Below, piece after piece: positions 51,643 through 57,610 of a stretch of 64,000 nucleotides of DNA. The first letter of the stretch is position 1. Every line of letters begins with the position of its first letter. Origin of the DNA: Actinomyces wuliandei. GTDB lineage: Bacteria; Actinomycetota; Actinomycetes; Actinomycetales; Actinomycetaceae. The stretch covers positions 1,302,001 to 1,366,000 of the forward strand of contig NZ_CP025227.1 in NCBI RefSeq assembly GCF_004010955.1, given 5' to 3'. The notes under the pieces were generated by a model, which saw only the letters and a program-made list of their open reading frames with translations, ran no database searches and had not been told where the DNA came from. Both the position numbers and the translations under genes were made by a program.

Positions 51643-51873
51643 TGCACATCTTCATCGCCCTGGTGTGCCGCACCAAGGCCTTGTCCTTGCAGGATCCCGC
51701 TGTGCCCAGAGGAGTTAGCCTGACGGCTGCTGCCTGAAGATGTGCAGCGCGCTCCTTGTTGCACATCTTCACTCGCGTTCCGACGTATCTGGGAGGAGAG
51801 AGATCGCGAAGCTGCAAGGATCGTGCCCCTTTGTCGACCACAAGGACGCGTGGCTCAAGCCTGAAGATGTGCA
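51643..51873. repeat. Four-arm repeat locus A (12-bp word TGCACATCTTCA in alternating orientation)
   Basis: TGCACATCTTCA occurs at 51643-51654 and 51760-51771, and its exact inverse TGAAGATGTGCA at 51735-51746 and 51862-51873. The order is forward, inverse, forward, inverse. This gives two units of 104 and 114 bp, each bounded by a perfect 12-bp inverted repeat, separated by 13 bp. The middle pair can also form a compact hairpin (12-bp stem, 13-nt loop). Unit interiors are not obviously alike. No open frame is supported. The same architecture recurs at 54059-54266. Its function is unknown; possibilities are operator array, structured RNA or tandem MITE-like elements. Confidence 0.85.
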
Positions 51874-52156
51874 CCTCATGGTCTGGGAGAGGAGGCAGGC
51901 ATTCTCTGATGCACCCAGAAGTAGTGACAGGCGGGAGCGGGTGGTATCGGGGTCTGTCCCCAGCCGGTGCCTACTGGGACACGGAGTGCCGGGACTAAGC
52001 GGCAGCCAGGCAACCCCGAGCCGGTGCTCCTGGACGACGCTGCCAACGGACTGGGCACCTCAGGTCCTCATGAATGAGATCCGTGAGCATGGCACCAACC
52101 CGCCGAGCACTGGGGAGCTTCGTCGCACGGGTGCGCAGTGCCACAGTGTCTGTGAT

Positions 52157-52246
52157 ACGTACCGTTTCCTCGCAGAAGGCCCTCCCAGAGGGTCGGCATG
52201 CCTGTCGTCCTGTGGGGGGTCGTCGTCCTGCGAGGAAACGGTACGT
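52157..52246 (-). terminator. Perfect 19-bp inverted repeat with long loop, downstream of DDAH-like gene
   Basis: ACGTACCGTTTCCTCGCAG (52157-52175) is repeated exactly, inverted, at 52228-52246 with a 52-nt loop. It lies 63 bp past the stop of the leftward DDAH-like gene. It could end that transcript, but the long loop and lack of a T-run are unusual. The remaining DNA between 51874 and 52308 shows no supported gene. Confidence 0.5.
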
Positions 52247-52308
52247 GTGCGGTCAGGCAACGTCATGCCGGGTGCGGCAGGGCGCTGTCACGGCTAGGAC
52301 CCCGGTAC

Positions 52309-53187
52309 CTAGCCCCTGACTAGCGGGAGCGTCGCGCAACGGAAACCTCCCGGGAATCGCGTGACCTCGGTGAATTTCAGCGGCACCGGGGTGATACCGT
52401 GCGAGGCGAGCTTGCGCCCCAGACGGGTGGCGCGCTCATCAATGATGACGCGGTCGGGCGCCAAGGCAACAGTGTTGACCATGAGCGCGAGCATCTCCTC
52501 CTCGGTGGCCTCGATCAGGTTGAGGAGCTCGGCGACCTTGTCCCGTGATCGGGGTGCCAGGGCGGGAGAGTAGACGTAGCCTAGCCCAGGTCCCACGAGG
52601 GTGAGCTTGGTGTCCAGGTGGACCACACCGCGGTGGGAGAACTCGATGGGGACAATCTCCCGGTCGATCCCCGCCCTGGCGAAGGCGCGCCGCAGCGAGC
52701 CCACCCCCTTGAGGTCGGTGGCCTCGCTGAGCCCCACGAGCACGACGTCGTCAGTGACGATGACGTCCCCGCCCTCAATGTAGCCGTCGTCCAGGGGTAC
52801 GACGCGTGAGACCTCTGCCAGCAGCGGGTAGAGCGCCCTCTGCTCCCGACGGCGCACCGGGTCTACTGAGCGGGCCAGGAACAGGACGTCGTCAACCGCG
52901 AAGGCGATGTCGCGAGGGTAGAGCTGGACGGAGACGTCCTTAAGAGCGTCCAGCGTGTGCACGGTGACTCCGGCCTCACGCAGGGTGGAGACAAACTGCT
53001 CGTGCTCGCGCTGGGCGATGTCATGGTCCGGGATGCTCACCGTGTTGTTGGAGAGGTAGAACACGTAGCTGAGGTTGGGGCTGCGCAGCGTCTCGCGCAC
53101 CAGCGGCCACCATCCGTACCGCTTGTACGGTCCGACGACGACCTCCTTGAGCGGGGCGATGTCGCTGGGGTTGTGGATCTGGATCAT
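52309..53187 (-). CDS. DDAH / arginine deiminase-family hydrolase
   Basis: The 292-residue guanidino-group hydrolase has LYPRDIAF (90-93 YPRD, substrate Asp), YIEGGDVIV (EGGD 138-141), VHLDTKLTL (catalytic His190) and the C-terminal FPGGFRCATLPLVR with nucleophile Cys284. The size fits dimethylargininase (DDAH) or related dihydrolases rather than the ~410-residue arginine deiminase. The product would be citrulline plus an amine or ammonia; the true substrate is unknown. ATG 53187 is 111 bp after the divergent-free TetR stop, and both genes run leftward. An arginase-family pseudogene nearby suggests an arginine or guanidine theme. Confidence 0.85.
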   Translation of the reverse strand: MIQIHNPSDIAPLKEVVVGPYKRYGWWPLVRETLRSPNLSYVFYLSNNTVSIPDHDIAQREHEQFVSTLREAGVTVHTLDALKDVSVQLYPRDIAFAVDDVLFLARSVDPVRRREQRALYPLLAEVSRVVPLDDGYIEGGDVIVTDDVVLVGLSEATDLKGVGSLRRAFARAGIDREIVPIEFSHRGVVHLDTKLTLVGPGLGYVYSPALAPRSRDKVAELLNLIEATEEEMLALMVNTVALAPDRVIIDERATRLGRKLASHGITPVPLKFTEVTRFPGGFRCATLPLVRG

Positions 53188-53298
53188 GATGCTCCTCTGG
53201 CTTGGTTGTGCAGTGGTCTGCTGTCCCGGCGCCCTGTCTAGGTCACTGGTGGCAGCGGGCCGTGGTCCCAGACGCTGACGGCCTGGGCTGGTTGTGTG

Positions 53299-53874
53299 TC
53301 ACTCCGGGGCAAGCTCCGTGATGAGTAAAGGCTCCATCCCCCGGATAAACCAATCTGCGTCGAGAGTGGGGTCAAGTGCGCTCTGCAGCAGGAAGCCGTC
53401 GACTGCGGCCACCAGGACGAGTGCCCTGGCCTCGGCCTCCCCTGTCTGTGCCCCCTCTTGAGCGGTGAGCCGCTCGACGAGCCGGGAACGGAAGGCAGAG
53501 AACATCGCGGCAAGGTCGGTACGCAGCGCAGTGTCGTGCGTGGCTGCGACCAGCGCCTCGTTGAGCAGGGCGACTCTCGGGTCGTCAGGGCCGGAGTCAA
53601 GACGGCTAAGGAAGGCAAGCAGGCCCTCGCGGAGGCTACGCGCATCCACGGCCTCCCGGAAGGGACCCTCCAGGAGCGCGCGCGCACCCTCGCAGACAGC
53701 GATACGTCGCAACTGCTCGATGCTGCCCGTGTGGTAGTGCACGACACCCGGGCTGACCCCAGCACGGTCGGCGACGCGACGTGTGGTCACTGATCCCCAG
53801 CCACCGTCAACGACGAGCTCCTGGGCGGCGGCTATCAGTGCCTGGCGGGTCGAGGTCTTCTCGGTCTCAGGCAC
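53299..53874 (-). CDS. TetR-family regulator beside the DDAH-like gene
   Basis: The 191-residue regulator has helix-turn-helix text SVTTRRVADRAGVSPGVVHY followed by HTGSIEQL and a helical ligand domain (BetI-like). GTG 53874 is chosen: AAAGGAGAG lies just upstream, whereas the longer in-frame extension is non-conserved. It precedes the DDAH-like gene in the same direction and likely controls it. The second four-arm repeat lies 185-392 bp upstream of its start, so it is a candidate protein to bind the repeated 12-bp word. Confidence 0.85.
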   Translation of the reverse strand: MPETEKTSTRQALIAAAQELVVDGGWGSVTTRRVADRAGVSPGVVHYHTGSIEQLRRIAVCEGARALLEGPFREAVDARSLREGLLAFLSRLDSGPDDPRVALLNEALVAATHDTALRTDLAAMFSAFRSRLVERLTAQEGAQTGEAEARALVLVAAVDGFLLQSALDPTLDADWFIRGMEPLLITELAPE

Positions 53875-54058
53875 GACTCTCCTTTCATCTCCTCCGCCGT
53901 GGCGCGCGGCGGACCTGTGCGGATAGGCCGTACACCCGTCTTGGGCGATTGACCAAGACGAGCGTACAAGTTCTGTTGCCCCGATGCAAGTTCTGCTCGG
54001 CACTGCGCCGCGGGCATCCTCCGACTCTGGCGGTACTGAGCTCCGCGCTCCGCGCGGC

Positions 54059-54266
54059 TGCACATCTTGGTTCTGCGGTGAAGCCGCACAGTTCCTGGGA
54101 CTGCGGGGAAACGAGGCTTACGAGAGAACCGGACGCGGCTGAAGATGTGCAGCCCGTGCTGCACTACACATCTTCAGCCGCGTCCGGGCACCGAGGCAGC
54201 CCAGAACCCGCGTCATGACACTAGATTCCCAGCCGCTAGCACGAGCTGTCGGCGTGAAGATGTGCA
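54059..54266. repeat. Four-arm repeat locus B (same 12-bp word and order as locus A)
   Basis: Arms lie at 54059-54068 (TGCACATCTT, then GG instead of CA), 54140-54151 (TGAAGATGTGCA), 54165-54176 (TACACATCTTCA, one change) and 54255-54266 (TGAAGATGTGCA). The two units are 93 and 102 bp, again separated by exactly 13 bp as in locus A. Inner complementary pieces extend the stems: GGTTCT with AGAACC in the first unit, GCCG with CGGC in the second. A changed base in an outer arm is not compensated. It lies between tetR and the arginase-family pseudogene. Confidence 0.85.
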
Positions 54267-54269
54267 GCG

Positions 54270-54953
54270 GTTGCTTGTCGGTGCCGGCCTTGAGGACCTG
54301 ACCTGTATGCGTGAGCACTACCAGCGTCTTCTCGGTGAGGGGCGCAGACCTGTCACGGCCTCAAGCCGGTGCGTGCTCTCCCTGGCCACCGTCCCGGTGG
54401 TCGCGCAGCAGCGCCCCGACGTGGTGGTGCGCTGGCTCAACGCCCACGCCGACATCAACACTCCTGCCACCACAGCCACCGGCTACCTCGGCGGGCTCGC
54501 CCTGGCGGGGCCGCTGGAAGTGGGACTCAGGCCTGGGTGGTGGACTGGCTCCTGGGAGCACGGTTCGTGTGGGCGTGCGTGACATCGACCCGCCTGAGGC
54601 CGACCTGGTCAAGAGAACCGATCTCACCCTTGTCGCGCCCGGTCCCTCCCGGGTTCGGCGAGCGTCTCGGACGGGCTGTCGGCGACAGACCGGTCGCCGT
54701 CCACATTGACTGCGACATTGACTGCGACGTCCTGGAACCTGGCACTGTGCCCACTGACTACCGGGTTCTACCAGGTTCCTGGAGGCCTCACCCTCACCGA
54801 CCTGCGTGCCGCGACCGCCGCGTTGGCGTGGACCGAGGTAGTCGGCATCAAGGTGGATGAGCTGGAGACCTGCACGCAGCACGAGGACCTTGCGCCGCTC
54901 CTGGGTGCGCTGGAGCCGCTTCTCGCATCTATTGACGTGCCTGACAGGGACTG
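54270..54953 (+). pseudogene. Arginase/agmatinase-family pseudogene (several frameshifts)
   Basis: Coding-like text runs through changing frames: SRCVLSLATVPVVAQQRPDV and VVRWLNAHADINTPATTATG (the metal motif, usually WxDAHxDxN). WDSGLGGGLAPGSTVRVGVR and DIDPPEADLVKR follow, then DRPVAVHIDCDIDCDVLEPG (usually SxDxDxxDP) and PGGLTLTDLRAATAAL. The tail is VVGIKVDELETCTQHEDLAP. The order is that of an arginase. At least three frame changes lie between the blocks, at about 54520, 54650 and 54770. The metal site also reads LNAHADIN, with Asn for the first Asp. The gene cannot make a full enzyme unless these are sequence errors. Confidence 0.82.
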
Positions 54954-55110
54954 ACGGACTCTACTGCTACCGCCTTCCTGCCTGGTAGACAATGCGAGCG
55001 CGGGCGTGCCGATCCCGCGAGGTGCCCGCTGCGTCGGCGGACGCTGTGGGAGCGGGACGGTGCTGGTAGTACTAGTGACGCGCAGGGCCAGCGGTGCCGA
55101 AGGAGTCGAC

Positions 55111-55723
55111 GTGTCCACGCCCCCTTACGAGCCCGACCAGGCTACCGGCCACCTGAGAGACCTCGGTGGAGGCTACCCGACTGTACCGGTCGACGTCGGC
55201 GTGGTCCCGCCTGCCCCGGGGTGGCGCGTCTACCGACCTGCCTGCCTCCCTGGTGCGTCGCTCCAGCCCGTTCTCCCTCCTTGCCTCCAGCCTGTTCCTC
55301 CTCGTGGGGGTGGCGCTTGCGGGTCGTGGTTTTACATTGCTCACCCACCGAGACCTGACCGGAGGTGGCATCCTCGTCTCCCTAGGCCTTCCTTTCCTGG
55401 CCCTCAGCGTGGTGCCCTGGGGGCGACGCACCGTCTTGCCGCTGACGGGATCCACTCCTCCACCTTCTTCAGTCACTTTTCAGCCACGCTGATACCGCCT
55501 GGCCTGACTCGCGAGCCGCTTTCACGGTCAACGTGTTGCTCAGTGGACGCAGGCCGGGGGAGGCCACCGTGGAGGTTCCAGGCACGTGGAGGTGCCAGGC
55601 ACGTGGGGGAACATCTGGCTGGTGGCCCTGCGGGTGGGTGCCGACAGCGTGCGGGAGGCCCTGGTACGGGGTGAGGCTGAGGCTGACGACCTTTGGTGGG
55701 CGCTGGCGCGCGGGTACGCCTGA
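55111..55723 (+). pseudogene. Degenerate gene for a hypothetical membrane protein
   Basis: GTG 55111 has GAAGGAG six bases upstream and opens STPPYEPDQATGHLRDLGGG. Near the CCCCGGGG run at about 55215, sense moves to another frame with two hydrophobic helices: FSLLASSLFLLVGVALAGRG and GGGILVSLGLPFLALSVVPW. Later text, AFTVNVLLSGRRPGEATVEV and NIWLVALRVGADSVREALVR, lies in two further frames and ends EADDLWWALARGYA with a stop at 55723. A 17-bp tandem duplication (55571-55604, GGAGGTTCCAGGCACGT with one change) sits between the last two pieces and would itself shift the frame. No family is recognised. Confidence 0.5.
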
Positions 55724-56204
55724 GAGACCGTCTTGCAGCTTCACGGGGAGTCCGACCGGTCTCGGGAGGGGCTGTCAGCAGGTTTCGTGGCTGGACGCAG
55801 TGGGCGCGGGCGCTGCCGGACTCAGGTACCACAGCGGCTCCGGGAGCGCGTCCGACGCCGAGGTGGTTGTGAGGACGGCGGTGCGCCCGCAGGCCAGTAG
55901 AGTGTGTCCGCGCCCGTCGGCTACGACCTGCTGAGGCAGGACTCGTTGGTCCTCACGGCGTGGCCCGGGGGGCGCACGGACGTCATAGGGTGCCTCCTTC
56001 TCAGCCTCCTGATCGGGGGCTACGGCATCGACCCCCAGGAAGGACACCCAGTTCCAGCGGGCTGCTACCGCCAGGCGCCTGGAGTACCTCATGTCCCGGC
56101 GTGGAGGACTGGGGTGAGGCTGACCGTCTGGGACGGGTGGTCCGAGGCCGCCGCGTGGCTCCGACGAAAGAAGGCCGCCACCCTGGGGGACGGCCTGTGC
56201 CGGG
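55724..56204. other. Gene-poor stretch before tRNA-Leu(CAA)
   Basis: No intact gene is supported. Open frames here have poor amino acid composition. A short run TPRKDTQFQRAATARRLEYL on the plus strand around 56030-56090 looks protein-like but has no start and stops soon after, so it may be a gene remnant. Confidence 0.35.
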
Positions 56205-56278
56205 TGCCTCCGGTGGGACTCGAACCCACACTGCTCCGATTTTGAGTCGGATGCCTCTGCCAATTGGGCTACGGAGGC
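56205..56278 (-). tRNA. tRNA-Leu (anticodon CAA) with a short variable arm
   Basis: On the minus strand a 74-nt cloverleaf has acceptor arms GCCTCCG / CGGAGGC, D-arm GCCC..GGC, anticodon arm TCCGA-CTCAAAA-TCGGA (anticodon CAA) and T-arm GTGGGTTCGAGTCCCAC. The discriminator is A. The variable region is only about five bases, although leucine tRNAs normally have a long one. CCA is not encoded. Anticodon and discriminator indicate leucine. Confidence 0.88.
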
Positions 56279-56332
56279 GCGCCGTCCGCTCAGCTGCGGC
56301 GTGACCAGCAGGATCATACTAGGATTGCGGCT

Positions 56333-56950
56333 GTGAGCAACGAGCCAGAACCCACAGAATCCTCCAGGTCTCGCCGGGTCCTCGTCGCCGAGGACGAGAC
56401 CATTATCCGCCTTGACATTGTCGAGACGCTTACTGACGCGGGCTACGAGGTCGTGGCGGAGGCCTCTGACGGGGAGGAGGCTGTCCGCCTGGCGGAGGAG
56501 AACAGGCCGGACCTGTGTGTCATGGACGTCAAGATGCCTGTCATGGACGGCATCACCGCTGCTGAGCGCATTCTTGACAAGCACTCCTGCGCCGTCGTCA
56601 TGCTGACCGCTTTCTCCCAGACCGACCTGGTCGAGCGTGCCGGTGCCGCAGGTGCCATGGCCTACGTGGTCAAGCCTTTCACTCCGGCCGACCTCGTCCC
56701 GGCTATCGAGGTGGCGTTCTCGCGTCACGAGGAGATCGTGTCGCTGGAGAACGAGATCAGCGACCTCACCGAGCGTTTCGAGACGCGCAAGCGCGTGGAC
56801 CGCGCCAAGGGCCTCCTCATGGAGCGGATGGGCCTGAGTGAGCCGGAGGCGTTCCGTTGGCTGCAGAAGACCTCAATGAACCGTCGTCTCACCATGCGCG
56901 AGGTAGCTGACGCCGTCGTGGAGCAGGTGGGCTCAGCCAGGGAGTCCTGA
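56333..56950 (+). CDS. pdtaR: ANTAR-domain response regulator (PdtaR-like)
   Basis: The 205-residue regulator has an N-terminal receiver domain: VLVAEDETIIRLDIVETL (acidic pocket), CVMDVKMPVMDG (phospho-acceptor Asp), VMLTAFSQ and VVKPF with the conserved Lys. The C-terminal ANTAR RNA-binding domain is RFETRKRVDRAKGLLMERMG followed by LSEPEAFRWLQKTSMNRRLT. ANTAR proteins bind paired hairpins in mRNA leaders to prevent termination. The kinase (PdtaS) is not in the window. GTG 56333 is selected; a promoter-like CATACTAGGAT lies just upstream, so the mRNA may be leaderless. It diverges from the tRNA-Leu(CAA) gene. Confidence 0.93.
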   Translation: MSNEPEPTESSRSRRVLVAEDETIIRLDIVETLTDAGYEVVAEASDGEEAVRLAEENRPDLCVMDVKMPVMDGITAAERILDKHSCAVVMLTAFSQTDLVERAGAAGAMAYVVKPFTPADLVPAIEVAFSRHEEIVSLENEISDLTERFETRKRVDRAKGLLMERMGLSEPEAFRWLQKTSMNRRLTMREVADAVVEQVGSARES

Positions 56951-56984
56951 CCGCCTGGCTGAGCTCAGGTGGGAGGCTTCCTGC

Positions 56985-57593
56985 TCAGGTGAACAGGCTG
57001 CGCAGGCTGCCGCGCGCCACCTGCCGTCCCTGGTCGTCGTGGATGCTCACCTCGTAGACCACGGTGTGCCGCCCCCGGTGGACGGGAAGCGCCTGTGCTG
57101 TGACCCACCCCTCCTTGACGGGTCGTAGGTGGCTGACCGTCAGTTCGGCTCCTACCGGGAGGCTGTCCTGGGGCGCCCCGGCCCGAGCAGCCACGGAGGC
57201 GGCGGTCTCGACCAGGGCGGCACTGGCGCCTCCGTGGAGGAACCCGGCTACCTGGCGCGCTCCGTCCACAGGCATACGGACCACGGTGCGCTCTGCACCG
57301 CGGACCAGGACCTCCATGGCCAGGGTGTCCATGAGGGTCCCTGCTTGCGACTCCGCCGGGACCGGGCGCTGGGCGCTGGGCGCCGAGACTGCCGAGCCTG
57401 CCGGGCGCGGGTCCGGGTAGGGGCGGGGAGAGGCGGTCGGGAAGGCGACAGGTGCCGCGCTCACCTCGGCCAGGCAGGCCCCGGTGTCCTGGCCTACCGG
57501 TCCGCTGGGCCCGACGACGGCAGGTGAGGCTGCCGCCGCGCTGCCCTGCGGGGACGTGCCGCAGGCCGGGGTGTCGTCATGATGCTCAGTCAT
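56985..57593 (-). CDS. PaaI-family hotdog thioesterase
   Basis: The 202-residue protein has a ~85-residue disordered N-terminus and a hotdog domain. It includes GFLHGGASAALVETAASVAA, the PaaI/YbgC-like HGG motif with the active-site Asp/Glu position on the following helix. LTVSHLRPVKEGWVTAQALP and GRHTVVYEVSIHDDQGRQVA follow. It should hydrolyse acyl-CoA thioesters; the substrate is unknown. It is transcribed opposite to its neighbours, and its start is 18 bp from the polA start, so the two share a very compact divergent promoter region. Confidence 0.87.
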   Translation of the reverse strand: MTEHHDDTPACGTSPQGSAAAASPAVVGPSGPVGQDTGACLAEVSAAPVAFPTASPRPYPDPRPAGSAVSAPSAQRPVPAESQAGTLMDTLAMEVLVRGAERTVVRMPVDGARQVAGFLHGGASAALVETAASVAARAGAPQDSLPVGAELTVSHLRPVKEGWVTAQALPVHRGRHTVVYEVSIHDDQGRQVARGSLRSLFT

Positions 57594-57610
57594 GGGCCTA
57601 GGCTGGCACG

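Noticed and set aside
51643..51873. CRISPR array or integron attC sites as an explanation of the four-arm repeats
   Set aside because: Repeats alternate in orientation and are only 12 bp with uneven 13- to 90-bp spacers, no cas genes are near, and the R/L box sequences of attC sites are missing.
55775..56100. A minus-strand frame starting RYSRRLAVAARWNWVSFLGV as a gene
   Set aside because: There is no ribosome site, no family and an odd composition, and it lies in a region of decayed genes.
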